Made by a program: the position numbers and the translations under genes. This document shows, piece by piece, positions 8,575 to 17,612 of a DNA stretch of 64,000 nucleotides. Position 1 is the first letter of the stretch; each line of letters opens with the position of its first letter. The notes under the pieces are model-generated. The model had not been told where the DNA came from. It ran no database searches and saw only the letters and a list, made by a program, of their open reading frames with translations. Source of the DNA: Kaistella chaponensis (lineage in GTDB: Bacteria > Bacteroidota > Bacteroidia > Flavobacteriales > Weeksellaceae); NCBI RefSeq assembly GCF_900156725.1, contig NZ_FTOI01000002.1:1-64000 (forward strand). The letters run 5' to 3'.

Positions 8575-9489
8575 TTATTCCCTCGCTAAAGGTAAAGTCG
8601 AACATCTCAACAATCCACCCATTTTCGAAATCTCACGGTACGGAATCTCTTCTACCGTCATTCCCCACTCATTTCGCAGGTGATTATTCAATCGGGTAAA
8701 AGAAGAATCGGACACGACGATTTCTGGTGAAATAGAAAAAATATTGGGATTCATTTCAAACATTTCTTGCTGCGTTACATGGAAACAGTTTTCTTCTCCA
8801 AAAATATCGATGAGCAAACTGTAATCGCTTTCATCTACAAATCCGTCTTTGTAGATGATGCATTTGTCTTTTCCAATCGGGTTAAAAGTACAATCGAGAT
8901 GAAGGATTCCCTTGTAAGGATCGGTATCGTTTTTTTTCAGTTCAAGATCGATAATTCTTTTTTTGGGGAAGTATTCCTTTAAAATTTCGATCGCATATTC
9001 GTTGGTTCTGGCTGTTTTAAAATTGCGATAATCTTCGGAAAAACAAGTTCCGATAAACAGGAAATCATTCCAAACAATGACGTCGCCACCTTCGATATGA
9101 GCAGTATCTGGAAGATTGATGATTTTTTTCCAGCCGACTCTTGCAAAAATTTTGCGATAGGCATCTTGCTCATCATATCGATCCTGAATGATGTTTGAGA
9201 TAATCATTTTGTCATCAATAACAAAGGCAACATCTCGCGCAAATACTTGGTTGTAATCATTGATTAAAGCGGGGCGATAAACTTCAACATCATGTTTTCG
9301 GAGGACTTTTTCGAATTCCGACATTTCATGTACAATTCCTTCTTCGGTGGGATAAATCCCATGTTCGAGAGAGTGGTAGCTTTTCGCGTCGTAACTGTCT
9401 TCTAGCGAATGTGGATGACCCATGGAATTGGGCATTCCGAGTACGACTGATTTTAGTTTTCCGGTTTCGTTGGTAATGTTGAGATTCAT
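8575..9489 (-). CDS. Dimethylarginine dimethylaminohydrolase-like amidinotransferase-family protein
   Basis: A 304-residue pentein-fold enzyme. FARDVAFVID near 78, HIEGGDVIVW (about 131-140), LHLDCTFNP near 198 and the C-terminal GGLLRCSTLPLARE with Cys296 give the Glu/Asp-His-Cys set of DDAH, arginine deiminase and glycine amidinotransferase. The CST ending and length fit the DDAH/amidinotransferase branch better than ArcA (about 410 aa). Likely a guanidino-group hydrolase or amidinotransferase acting on arginine or a methylated derivative. It is cytoplasmic. With the CtlX-like gene it forms a loose arginine/citrulline neighbourhood interrupted by cutC and a hypothetical gene. Confidence 0.75.
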   Translation of the reverse strand: MNLNITNETGKLKSVVLGMPNSMGHPHSLEDSYDAKSYHSLEHGIYPTEEGIVHEMSEFEKVLRKHDVEVYRPALINDYNQVFARDVAFVIDDKMIISNIIQDRYDEQDAYRKIFARVGWKKIINLPDTAHIEGGDVIVWNDFLFIGTCFSEDYRNFKTARTNEYAIEILKEYFPKKRIIDLELKKNDTDPYKGILHLDCTFNPIGKDKCIIYKDGFVDESDYSLLIDIFGEENCFHVTQQEMFEMNPNIFSISPEIVVSDSSFTRLNNHLRNEWGMTVEEIPYREISKMGGLLRCSTLPLARE

Positions 9490-9760
9490 AAAAAAGTGAT
9501 TGTCCCAAATTTAAACAAAGCATTTGAGTTGAGAAAATTTAATTAAGAATGAATTCGAATGTCAAATTATCGCATATAATGACAAAATGACATGGTGAGA
9601 AAATTGATTTTGGGAATAATGATCAAAAACAATCCTAATATCATTAAAATATTATAAATCTTGTTAATCTTTCGTTAAAATTGAAACAAAGTATTTCTTC
9701 CGAATACCTATCTAGCATTAAATTTGTTCTGTTACAAACAATAAGTTTTTATAAAATTAT

Positions 9761-11284
9761 ATGACGATGAAGAATACTCTAAAAAAACTAATACCTTACG
9801 CATTTGTAGGTGTAATCTCTGGAGCGACAACTTTCGGAGCGATTAATTATTTCAATGGGAATGCAGAAGATTCAGACTATTCTTATTTTGCACCAAAAAC
9901 CAATGATGCAAAATTTGCTTCTTTTAATATGAGCGGAGTGGGCGAAGATTTTGTAAAAGCCTCAAAAATGACAGTTCCTGCTGTTGTGAGTATTAAAAAT
10001 TACTCGAACAAAACTGCAGGCAGAAGTGAGCAGGATATGTTCGATTTGTTTTTTGGAAATCCTTTCGGAAACAATCAGCCTAAGCAACAACAACAGCAAC
10101 CGCCAAAAGATATGCCTACAGGAATGGGTTCTGGTGTAATTATCTCACCCGATGGTTATATTATTTCTAACAATCACGTGATTGCAGGCGCAAGTAAACT
10201 AGAAGTGGTTCTTTCTAACAAGAAATCTTATGTAGCGAATTTAGTAGGAACGGATCCTACGACCGATATTGCCCTTTTAAAAATCGAGGAAAAAGGGTTG
10301 CCCTATTTAAATTTTGCCAATTCTGATAATGTAGAAGTTGGGCAATGGGTTTTAGCGGTGGGAAATCCCATGGGACTGAATTCTACCGTTACTGCAGGAA
10401 TTGTATCTGCAAAAGGAAGAAGTATTGATCTCCTAAGTCAGCAATCGCGAACTCCTATTGAGAGTTTTATTCAAACGGATGCTGCAATTAATCCAGGAAA
10501 TTCTGGTGGTGCGCTTGTTAATCCAAATGGTGAACTGATCGGTATCAATTCTGCGATTTCCTCTAAAACTGGTTATTATGAAGGATATGGTTTTGCAGTT
10601 CCAGCCAATTTGGCGAGAAAGGTCGTAGAAGACATTAAGAAATTCGGGTTGGTTCAAAGAGGTTTCTTGGGAGTAATGCCATTGGATCTTTCTGATCAAA
10701 GACAAGTTACTGCTTATAACCGCGAAAGAAAAACCAATATCAAAACAGGAGAAGGGGTTTATTTAACCGGCGTTTCTGCAAAAGGTGGCGCTGAAGATGC
10801 AGGATTAAGAAGCGGCGATATTATTACTAAAGTTGACAATACTGTAGTTTCCAGTTATTACGATCTATCTTTCGCGGTAGGAAGTAAAAGACCGGGAGAT
10901 AAAGTTGCGGTAACTTATTTGAGAAACGGTAAAGAGGATATGGTAAATGTTACCTTAAAAGATCAAAACGGTGGAACTTCGACACGGAGTAAAGCAGATC
11001 TTTCAGTAGCAGAAAAAATTGGATCAGACTTTGAACCTTTGAGCGATAAATTTAAAACTGATTATGGTTTAACAAGCGGAGTTATTGCAAAAAATGTAGT
11101 TGAAGGCCTCGAAATGTCTAAAATTGGAATTGTAGATAATTATATTGTCATGGAGGTGAATGGTAAACCAGTAAACTCGCAGAAAGATGTAGAGAAAATT
11201 TTACAAGGATACAACGGAAATGTACAGGTAAAATATGTAGACGAATACGGTAGAATTACTACAAGAGGATTTAAAATGCCTTAG
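9761..11284 (+). CDS. Periplasmic serine protease/chaperone, HtrA (DegP/DegQ) family
   Basis: 507 residues. An N-terminal hydrophobic segment (about 10-30) works as a signal or anchor. A trypsin-like domain follows with catalytic His139 (NNHVIAG), Asp169 (TTDIALLKI) and Ser248 (NPGNSGGALVN). Two PDZ regions lie at about 290-390 (GFLGVMPLD, AGLRSGDIITKVDN) and 415-507. A Gln-rich loop (about 108-113) sits in the LA-loop region. The enzyme degrades misfolded envelope proteins. The start at 9761 (MTMK) is followed by another ATG at 9767 and either may be used. It is monocistronic with a strong terminator and 270 bp of upstream non-coding DNA. Confidence 0.93.
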   Translation: MTMKNTLKKLIPYAFVGVISGATTFGAINYFNGNAEDSDYSYFAPKTNDAKFASFNMSGVGEDFVKASKMTVPAVVSIKNYSNKTAGRSEQDMFDLFFGNPFGNNQPKQQQQQPPKDMPTGMGSGVIISPDGYIISNNHVIAGASKLEVVLSNKKSYVANLVGTDPTTDIALLKIEEKGLPYLNFANSDNVEVGQWVLAVGNPMGLNSTVTAGIVSAKGRSIDLLSQQSRTPIESFIQTDAAINPGNSGGALVNPNGELIGINSAISSKTGYYEGYGFAVPANLARKVVEDIKKFGLVQRGFLGVMPLDLSDQRQVTAYNRERKTNIKTGEGVYLTGVSAKGGAEDAGLRSGDIITKVDNTVVSSYYDLSFAVGSKRPGDKVAVTYLRNGKEDMVNVTLKDQNGGTSTRSKADLSVAEKIGSDFEPLSDKFKTDYGLTSGVIAKNVVEGLEMSKIGIVDNYIVMEVNGKPVNSQKDVEKILQGYNGNVQVKYVDEYGRITTRGFKMP

Positions 11285-11302
11285 TGAAATATTTAAAATT
11301 AC

Positions 11303-11340
11303 AAACAAAAACGCAACTGTTAAAGGTTGCGTTTTTGTTT
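11303..11340. terminator. Intrinsic terminator after the htrA-type gene
   Basis: A perfect 15-bp stem (AAACAAAAACGCAAC with GTTGCGTTTTTGTTT, 8-nt loop) lies 18 bases after the stop codon. Confidence 0.9.
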
Positions 11341-11383
11341 GATAGCAAATTATTCGAATAAAATTGTTGCCTAATTAAAATAA

Positions 11384-11405
11384 TATTTAGATATTTGTCT
11401 AAATA
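11384..11405. promoter_or_regulatory. Palindromic operator of the sdpR-like gene
   Basis: TATTTAGA and TCTAAATA form a perfect 8-bp inverted repeat around a 6-nt spacer, ending 9 bp before the ATG. A near-consensus -7 (GATATTTG) lies inside it and a TTG lies about 20 bp further upstream, so a bound dimer would block the promoter. SdpR-type ArsR repressors are autoregulatory, which makes this the likely self-operator. Confidence 0.6.
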
Positions 11406-11414
11406 ACTAAATGA

Positions 11415-11669
11415 ATGAATTCTCTCATTAAAGCCCTTAATGACGAAACACGCAGACAAATCGTGGATCTATTGAAGAAGGAAGATATGAATGCCGGAGA
11501 AATTGCAGCGCATTTTAATATTTCAAAACCTAGTATTTCCCATCATCTCGATATTTTGAAACAAGCAGATTTAATTACGAGTGAAAAAAAAGGGCAGTTT
11601 GTAGAATATTCATTAAATACAAGCATTTTAGAAGATTTACTAACCTGGATCATCCACTTAAAAAAATAA
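11415..11669 (+). CDS. SdpR-like ArsR-family autorepressor
   Basis: 84 residues forming one winged-helix DNA-binding domain: LNDETRRQIVDLLKKEDMNA, AGEIAAHFNISKPSISHHLDILKQADLI (helix-turn-helix, about 31-58), then a wing KKGQFVEYSLN. The helix-turn-helix is the ArsR type but lacks the metal-binding Cys motifs. The next gene, 3 bp away, encodes an SdpI-family membrane protein. This is the Bacillus SdpR-SdpI arrangement, in which SdpI sequesters the repressor at the membrane. The ATG at 11411 gives only a 6-codon frame, so 11415 is the start. Confidence 0.88.
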   Translation: MNSLIKALNDETRRQIVDLLKKEDMNAGEIAAHFNISKPSISHHLDILKQADLITSEKKGQFVEYSLNTSILEDLLTWIIHLKK

Positions 11670-11672
11670 ACC

Positions 11673-12320
11673 ATGAACCTCAAAAAAGAAATTCCACTAC
11701 TCGCAATTTTGCTTCTACCTTTTTTGTACATCGCCTTCATCTGGAACAAATTACCCCACAAAATCCCGATGCATTGGAACATTGAAGGTGAAGTGGATAG
11801 GTATGGAGAAAAAATAGAAATCCTTCTCATCCCAATTATGCTGCCTATGTTTGTTTATTTTATATTTTCCGTAATTCCGAAAATTGATCCTAAGAAAAAA
11901 CTAAATAACATGGGCAAAAAATTACAAACTTTGAAGTTTCTAGTAACTTCTTTAATGTCTGCTTTGGCTTTATTCATTATTTATTGCAGCCAAAATAAAA
12001 CGGCCGCAAATCCGACTTTTATTTTCGTGTTTGTGGGTATTTTATATGTTGTTTTAGGGAATTATTTCAAAACAATAAAGGCCAACTATTTTATTGGAAT
12101 AAGAACACCCTGGACTCTAGAAAGCGAATCTATTTGGAAAGAAACCCATTTGCTTGCAGGAAAATTATGGTTATCCGGTGGTTTATTGATTGTAATTTCG
12201 TCTTTGTTTTTAGATGAAAAATTTAATGTGGTGCTATTTTTAATTATCACGGGAATCATTACAATTATTCCGGCGATATATTCTTTTCTTCTTTTTAAAA
12301 GAGAAAGTAAAATTGGATAG
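11673..12320 (+). CDS. SdpI-family membrane protein (immunity/signalling)
   Basis: 215 residues with about six membrane segments. The N-terminal DUF1648-type motif is LPHKIPMHWNIEGEVDRYG (about 27-45). Later IGIRTPWTLESESIWKETHLLAGKLW (about 140-165) is the SdpI signature. In Bacillus subtilis SdpI gives immunity to the SdpC toxin and binds SdpR. No sdpC-like toxin or sdpAB maturation genes are visible nearby, so this is an orphan pair, possibly sensing a membrane-active compound or giving immunity to competitors. It is translationally close-coupled to the repressor. Confidence 0.88.
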   Translation: MNLKKEIPLLAILLLPFLYIAFIWNKLPHKIPMHWNIEGEVDRYGEKIEILLIPIMLPMFVYFIFSVIPKIDPKKKLNNMGKKLQTLKFLVTSLMSALALFIIYCSQNKTAANPTFIFVFVGILYVVLGNYFKTIKANYFIGIRTPWTLESESIWKETHLLAGKLWLSGGLLIVISSLFLDEKFNVVLFLIITGIITIIPAIYSFLLFKRESKIG

Positions 12321-12404
12321 AACTTTATAAATCAATTTGAAAGAACTTTTGTGAAATTAATTGTATAAAACCAGGTTAAAAATTTTCGAAAAAAAGGGAG
12401 TCTT

Positions 12405-12552
12405 AATTCTAGCCGCGATGGAAACGGCATCCTTTTTTGATATTGCGGTTGCATAAATCTTCTTCAAAGCATGTCACTTCGATCGCAATGGCAAAAAAGA
12501 TACAGTGGACAGCGGGATGTGTTGATGTAAAAAGCTGAAATTTTATTGCTCC
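12405..12552 (-). repeat. Dispersed 3'-of-gene hairpin repeat, copy B
   Basis: Read on the minus strand it starts GGAGC 9 bases after the stop of the gene at 12562. It passes through TCCCGCTGTCC and TATCTTTTTTGCC, then a loop, then AAAAAAGGATGCCG, and ends GCGGCTAGAA. ATTGCG (12442) and CGCAAT (12484) extend the T6/A6 stem into a long hairpin. It shares blocks with copies at 8031, 44754 and 59256. The 240-bp gap it occupies has no gene. Confidence 0.75.
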
Positions 12553-12561
12553 AAAAAAAAA

Positions 12562-13014
12562 TCACCGCTTTTTATTTTGCAGACGTCTCAATTTTTTCTT
12601 CTTGCGTTCGTAGATGATTTCGGTGATCTTTCCTCCCATCCAAGCGCAGGGAAAGAAAGTGAGGAAAATTGAAATTTTATAAAAAGTAGGGTGATAAGGA
12701 AAGATAATAATGTCTAACATCGCGATAAAAAGTAAAATAAATCCAATTAAAATCGCATAGGCAACTTTCGCATATTTTACGAGTATTGCAGTGACAACTC
12801 CTCCCACTGTGGCTCCAATTCCCGAGGAAATAAGAAGCGCTACAAAAAAATAAGGTTTGTGTTCCATCGATTGCAGCAAAGATTTCCAATGCTTAAATGG
12901 AGCGTATTCCTGATAGGTAATCCAAGAGGAATTTAACCTTACTCCTAAAGAAATAAGGATTCCTGCAACAGCAAGACCAACCAGAACTGCAAAAGTATTT
13001 CGAAGGAAATTCAT
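12562..13014 (-). CDS. Hypothetical four-helix membrane protein
   Basis: 150 residues with four hydrophobic segments: about 5-23, 55-80 (FFVALLISSGIGATVGGVVTAIL), 86-105 (AYAILIGFILLFIAMLDIIIF) and 113-130. A very basic tail (KKKKLRRLQNKK) should face the cytoplasm. It begins immediately after the ridA stop (TAAATG), so it is translated from the lptD-ridA transcript. I do not recognise a family. Envelope context suggests an inner membrane location but not a function. Confidence 0.6.
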   Translation of the reverse strand: MNFLRNTFAVLVGLAVAGILISLGVRLNSSWITYQEYAPFKHWKSLLQSMEHKPYFFVALLISSGIGATVGGVVTAILVKYAKVAYAILIGFILLFIAMLDIIIFPYHPTFYKISIFLTFFPCAWMGGKITEIIYERKKKKLRRLQNKKR

Positions 13015-13395
13015 TTAAAATTGATGTGCAATCATTGAAATTTCTATATCCACATTTTTTGGTAAACAGGAAACCTGTACCGTTTCTCTAGCCGGGAAAC
13101 TCTCTGCATCTAGATAAGACGCATAGATGTCATTCACCACGGCAAAATCATCCATGTCTTTTAAAAATATGGTGGCTTTAACCACGTTTTTAAAGGTCAT
13201 ACCAGCTTCTGTTAGAATCGCTTCGAGGTTTTTCATTACTTGGTGCGTTTCTTTTTCAATCCCTTCTACCAATTTCCCGGTCTCCGAATTGAAGGGAATT
13301 TGTCCCGAGATGTAAAGAATTCCGTTGGCAAAATTTGCCTGAGAATAGGGTCCAATAGCAGCAGGAGCTTTCGAGGTAGAAATGATTGTTTTCAT
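13015..13395 (-). CDS. ridA: RidA family enamine/imine deaminase
   Basis: About 126 residues. A longer reading to 13413 adds MPNKVI, but the ATG at 13395 gives the family's usual start MKTIISTSKAPAAIGPYSQA. GQIPFNSETGKLV and FPARETVQVSCLPKNVDIEI hold the conserved Arg of the imine-hydrolysing active site. RidA clears reactive 2-aminoacrylate formed by PLP enzymes. It lies 53 bp downstream of lptD on the same strand and overlaps nothing, and is followed without gap by a membrane protein gene. Confidence 0.9.
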   Translation of the reverse strand: MKTIISTSKAPAAIGPYSQANFANGILYISGQIPFNSETGKLVEGIEKETHQVMKNLEAILTEAGMTFKNVVKATIFLKDMDDFAVVNDIYASYLDAESFPARETVQVSCLPKNVDIEISMIAHQF

Positions 13396-13448
13396 AATGA
13401 CTTTATTGGGCAAATATAAAACTTATGTTTTATTATTTAAAATTGATT

Positions 13449-16040
13449 TTAAAAAGGAGCATTAGGTTGGGTGAAACTTTGGTCTTTGTATTTCAGCGCA
13501 TCGCGTAAAATATTGGCTTTGATGCCGATAAAGAAATCATACACTTTGTACTGCCCATAAGGAATCCAGTTAAAGTTGATGGTAAAACTTCTTTGATCCC
13601 GGGAAAAGCCAAGTCTTGTGTTCGCAATTTGTTTGGTAACCAAGTCGTAATACAGGTTTCCGCTAAGACTCCAAAAAGGAGTAAGTTTCAGGGTTCCGTC
13701 TAAACCCAGGGAAGCCATTTTGTTTCCAAAGCGGGTTAAACTTCTGTTGTAGCTGTATTGTGCATTGATGTTTAAAGTCCAAGGTTGTGTAAATCGGGCA
13801 TAACCATCATCATCAAAATAATATTCTTCATTTCGGATTTCTCCTTTTTTACTATATTTTTTTGAGAGGTCTTTTTTTTCTTTTCCACTAAAAGTTTCGT
13901 TGCTCAAAGGATAGGAGAACTGTGCATTGAATCCCTGAACACTGAAATGGCCGAAATTTTCAGTACGAATTCCGATATCTGAATCTGGTGCAAAAATAAT
14001 CTGGTAAGGTTCCAGTGTCAAGCTCGTGTTGAGATTGAGTTTGTCAAACAAAGTAGTTTGCCCATTAAAACTGAAAATGGACCATTTGTATTGTGGAGCC
14101 GCAAAATTATAATTGGTATTGAAATTTAAAGTTTCGAAGATTTTTACTTTTTTAAAGCCGGTAGAATCTTTTTTGGATTTTACTTTCATTTCCAAATTAT
14201 TGGAGATCGCAAAACTCAAAGCTTGAAGTAAGAATGAATTTGGAGAACCGATAATTCCGCGATCAAAGATAGAGTAAGGCGTCATTTCGCCACGATCGTT
14301 GTAATAATTTTTATAATATCCAAAACCTGGAGCAGAAAAATCTGGGGAGTAATTGAAACCGATTTGCGGCGTCATCATGTGACGAATGGCCTGGATTGGA
14401 CCTCCTTTTTTAAAATTCAACATTCCGTAAAGGACTGTTTGTAAACTTGCGCTTGAAGAGAATGATGAATAACCTGCAATTTTTTTATTCAAAACATCTT
14501 CTACATTATTGCTGATAGGATTATAAAATCGCGTTAACGTTTTGGTGGTAAGTGCATTATTAATATCGGCAGAAATAGAAAAAGTGAAATATTTCGCAAT
14601 GGTGGTGTTGGTTCCTAATCCAATTTTATTTTGTAGACCAGTCTGCAGTTTATCAAACATTGCTTTGGTGAAAAGTTCACCTTCATTCGTCTGAACATAA
14701 TTATTGAAATTTAAGCCTGTGTTCACCGTGATGTTTTCCAAAAGTCCTTCTCGGATGCCGGTTTTCGGTTTAAAGAGATAAAACTGATTCACGGCAACAT
14801 TTAAAACCGGCAATTTTAAATCAGCCAATCCCGTGGAGAAATTTTGCGAATAAGAAGATGTTCCAGTTATTGTAATAGGTAATGTTAAGAAACGCTTCAC
14901 CACACTCACACTAGAGTTTTGCTGCGCATTGAGATTGTTTTGATTAAATGCGTAATTATTATTGACGGTGTTATTGTAAAATTTATTACTCACCACATCT
15001 ACAGATGCTGCAAAAGTTAGAAAAGGGTTTGCTTTGCTGTCTTGCTGGTGTCGCCAAGCAATTCGATACGTTCCGGTTTTAGAATAGTCAGAAAGCCCTT
15101 TGATTCCTCGTATTGTGGTTCCAATATCTGCTGAGAAACTTCCAGAATACCTGTAGTTTTTCTTATAATTCATTTCCGGCCGAAGATTCCAACTTCCTTT
15201 TGTGTAAATATCGGTGAGGATTTTTAAGTCGAAATGTTCTCCGATAGGTTGGTAATAACCCAAAGAGTTTAGAAAAAATCCCACATCTTCGCGCTCACCA
15301 AAACTTGGGATCAAAATTCCGGCGCTTCTTTTATCTGAAAAAGGTAAAATAGCAAAAGGCATGATCAGTGGAGTAGGAACCTGCTCAATATATAGTTGAA
15401 TCGGACCGGTAATAACTTGCGATTTATTTTTTCCTTTGATTAACTTAATGTTTGGAGCAAGCAAATAATAATCGGCGATGGTGTCTTTTTTCTTAATGAA
15501 ATACTCGTCGGTCGTATATTTACCACGTTTCATGAAGAAGACAGAATCGTTGTATTTCTTTGTTTTTTCAGCCACAATTACACCTTCGCTTTCTTCGGTT
15601 CTGGCGTTAAATGCAATGGCCTGTTTGGTTTTTAAATTGTAGGAAAACTGATCTGTTTCGTATGTTTTTCCGCCTTGCGTCGTCACTACAGGGACTTTTA
15701 CTTTCCCTAATGAGTCCAGTTCTCCGCGTGCAAAAATCAAAGATTTATCCCAATCAATAGAGATGTAGTCGGCTTCGATTTTCATATCTTGGTACTGAAC
15801 CTCTGCTTTTTTATTGAGGTAAGTCATCTTTTTAGGGATGTCATTTCTCATATTATCAGCTTTGGTTTGTACAATCGCTTCCAGTTGTTCTTTTTTTACC
15901 TTAATGGTATCAGGTTTGCGAATAGGAGCAGTAACCATCTTGTTTTCAGGCAATTTTTGAGCGTTCAATTGTGCTAAAAAATTGTTAAAAATTAGGATAA
16001 TTAGAATTAGTGGTATATTTTTGAAGCTGGTTTTGACCAA
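13449..16040 (-). CDS. lptD: LPS assembly outer membrane protein LptD-like
   Basis: 863 residues. An N-terminal signal segment (about 8-28) precedes a periplasmic OstA/LptA-like jellyroll (about 70-230), seen in YLNKKAEVQYQDMKIEADYISIDWDKS. A large barrel follows, with the lumenal PLIMPFAILPFSDKRSAGILIPSFGERE segment at its start. LptD with LptE inserts lipopolysaccharide in the outer leaflet. The layout (LptD then RidA, amidase divergent) is common in flavobacteria from general knowledge. It is 55 bp from the divergent amidase gene, so the two share one short promoter region. Confidence 0.85.
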   Translation of the reverse strand: MVKTSFKNIPLILIILIFNNFLAQLNAQKLPENKMVTAPIRKPDTIKVKKEQLEAIVQTKADNMRNDIPKKMTYLNKKAEVQYQDMKIEADYISIDWDKSLIFARGELDSLGKVKVPVVTTQGGKTYETDQFSYNLKTKQAIAFNARTEESEGVIVAEKTKKYNDSVFFMKRGKYTTDEYFIKKKDTIADYYLLAPNIKLIKGKNKSQVITGPIQLYIEQVPTPLIMPFAILPFSDKRSAGILIPSFGEREDVGFFLNSLGYYQPIGEHFDLKILTDIYTKGSWNLRPEMNYKKNYRYSGSFSADIGTTIRGIKGLSDYSKTGTYRIAWRHQQDSKANPFLTFAASVDVVSNKFYNNTVNNNYAFNQNNLNAQQNSSVSVVKRFLTLPITITGTSSYSQNFSTGLADLKLPVLNVAVNQFYLFKPKTGIREGLLENITVNTGLNFNNYVQTNEGELFTKAMFDKLQTGLQNKIGLGTNTTIAKYFTFSISADINNALTTKTLTRFYNPISNNVEDVLNKKIAGYSSFSSSASLQTVLYGMLNFKKGGPIQAIRHMMTPQIGFNYSPDFSAPGFGYYKNYYNDRGEMTPYSIFDRGIIGSPNSFLLQALSFAISNNLEMKVKSKKDSTGFKKVKIFETLNFNTNYNFAAPQYKWSIFSFNGQTTLFDKLNLNTSLTLEPYQIIFAPDSDIGIRTENFGHFSVQGFNAQFSYPLSNETFSGKEKKDLSKKYSKKGEIRNEEYYFDDDGYARFTQPWTLNINAQYSYNRSLTRFGNKMASLGLDGTLKLTPFWSLSGNLYYDLVTKQIANTRLGFSRDQRSFTINFNWIPYGQYKVYDFFIGIKANILRDALKYKDQSFTQPNAPF

Positions 16041-16095
16041 AGCGATTTTTTCTGTAATTTGTGGTCAAAATTAATACAATTTTTAAAATTTAAAG

Positions 16096-17391
16096 ATGAT
16101 TACCCACAGTTTTTCTATTAAAAGATATTTTTTATTATTTTTTGTACTGATATTCACCTTTGGTGGTGCTCAGAAAAAATTCACGATTGTTTTAGATGCT
16201 GGTCATGGTGGAACCGATATTGGAACCAATAGAAAATACAGCGATTTAGGAACAGTTCGCGAGAAGGATATTACTTTAGCGGTGGTATTGAAGTTGGGCA
16301 AAATGCTCGAAAAGGAAAAGGATTACAAAGTGATTTATACCCGTAAATTTGATGAATATCCTTCTCTTTCAGAACGAACCACGCTTGCTAACAGAAGCAA
16401 AGCAGATTTGTTTTTGTCGATTCATGTAAATGCTTCTCCTTCGTCAACGACAGAGACGAATGGTACAGAAACCTTCATACAAGGTCCTAATCAGAATCGC
16501 ACGAATTTAGAAGTGGCCAAAGCGGAAAATGATGTAATTTATCTTGATGAAAAAGATCGGGAAATGTTTGCGACCTACGATCCGAAATCTCCGGAATCTT
16601 TGATCGCGCTAAAAATTCAGCAGAGTAAATATTTGGAAAGCAGTTTGCTTATCGGAAGTCTGGTCGAAGAAAACTTCACCAATAAAGATAAAAGAGCCTC
16701 TCGCGGAATAAAACAAGCCGATTTGCACGTGTTGCGAATGAATGCGATGCCTTCCGTGCTTATCGAAACAGGTTTTGTGAATAATTATGAAGATGCAAGT
16801 TATTTATCCTCCGAGAAAGGTCAAAATGATATTGCAAATAGTATTTTTGATGCCATTCAGAAATTTAAGAAAGCAATGGAACGCAATGCTGGAGAAAAAA
16901 ATCGTCCAAAACTTGCAGAAAAAATAGAAGAGAAGCCACTGAAAAATGATTTCAGAATTTTACTGATGTCAACACCCATGAAATACAGTGCAGATGATCC
17001 TGCGTTAAAAGGTCTGAACTATATTCTTCCGATTAAAGAGAATGGATTTTACAAGTATTATTATGGTACCACGAATCTCGCTTCAGTACGAGATGCTAAT
17101 TTAAGATCAGCTAAAGACGCGGGCTTCAAAAATGCAACAGCAATCTCTTTTGTGCCTAATCAGAAATTGGGAATCGGTTTTTATACATTAGAAATAGCAG
17201 TTACAGATCAGAAATTAAGCGCTAATTCCTATATGCTAAATTCATTGAAAGAGGTGAACCGGGACAAAGAAAATGGTAAGTTTTACTATACCTACGGGAA
17301 ATTTGCAAGTTTAGAAGAAGCGATAAAGACCCAGAAAGACTTAGAGGGAAAAGGAGTAAAGAATACCGTTGTTCAAAAAGTTTTCAAATAA
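16096..17391 (+). CDS. N-acetylmuramoyl-L-alanine amidase with SPOR domain
   Basis: 431 residues. A signal peptide (about 8-25, ending GGAQ) precedes an Amidase_3 domain (28-258): VLDAGHGGTDIG supplies the first zinc His, LREKDITL-like VREKDITLAV the Glu, FLSIHVNAS the second His, and MPSVLIETGFVNN the catalytic Glu. Residues about 285-431 form a SPOR-like tail (FYTLEIAV, YYTYGKFASLEEAIKTQKDL) that binds denuded glycan at the septum. It cleaves peptide side chains from peptidoglycan during daughter-cell separation. Monocistronic, followed by a tRNA. Confidence 0.9.
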   Translation: MITHSFSIKRYFLLFFVLIFTFGGAQKKFTIVLDAGHGGTDIGTNRKYSDLGTVREKDITLAVVLKLGKMLEKEKDYKVIYTRKFDEYPSLSERTTLANRSKADLFLSIHVNASPSSTTETNGTETFIQGPNQNRTNLEVAKAENDVIYLDEKDREMFATYDPKSPESLIALKIQQSKYLESSLLIGSLVEENFTNKDKRASRGIKQADLHVLRMNAMPSVLIETGFVNNYEDASYLSSEKGQNDIANSIFDAIQKFKKAMERNAGEKNRPKLAEKIEEKPLKNDFRILLMSTPMKYSADDPALKGLNYILPIKENGFYKYYYGTTNLASVRDANLRSAKDAGFKNATAISFVPNQKLGIGFYTLEIAVTDQKLSANSYMLNSLKEVNRDKENGKFYYTYGKFASLEEAIKTQKDLEGKGVKNTVVQKVFK

Positions 17392-17404
17392 AAAGCAAAG
17401 ATTC

Positions 17405-17435
17405 TTGCAGGATCAAAACAAAATTAATATTTTTG
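17405..17435 (+). promoter_or_regulatory. Promoter of the first tRNA-Glu
   Basis: TTG at 17405-17407 and TATTTTTG at 17428-17435 are 20 bp apart, matching the Bacteroidota consensus. The tRNA begins 16 bp after the -7 element. Confidence 0.65.
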
Positions 17436-17451
17436 CAGTCCTCAAAGCAAA

Positions 17452-17523
17452 GGCCTATTCGTCTAGTGGTAAGGACTCAAGATTTTCAGTCTTGCAACAG
17501 GGGTTCGATTCCCTTATAGGCTA
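17452..17523 (+). tRNA. tRNA-Glu (anticodon TTC)
   Basis: A 72-nt cloverleaf. Acceptor GGCCTAT pairs with ATAGGCT (G1-U72 wobble) with discriminator A. The anticodon stem CAAGA/TCTTG encloses TTTTCAG, giving anticodon TTC. The T arm contains GGGGTTCGATTCCC. CCA is not encoded. It differs from the second Glu tRNA at 17892 in the acceptor, anticodon and T stems. Confidence 0.93.
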
Positions 17524-17562
17524 CTAAAATTGAAAATTTTGAAAAGTTTTTTAAAAAATATT

Positions 17563-17591
17563 TTGTAATTAAAAAAAGATTACTATCTTTG
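17563..17591 (+). promoter_or_regulatory. Promoter of rpsT
   Basis: TTG at 17563-17565 and TATCTTTG at 17584-17591 are 18 bp apart and match the Bacteroidota consensus well. The ATG lies 21 bp after the -7. Confidence 0.75.
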
Positions 17592-17612
17592 CACCCAAGT
17601 TTTTAGAAAGAT

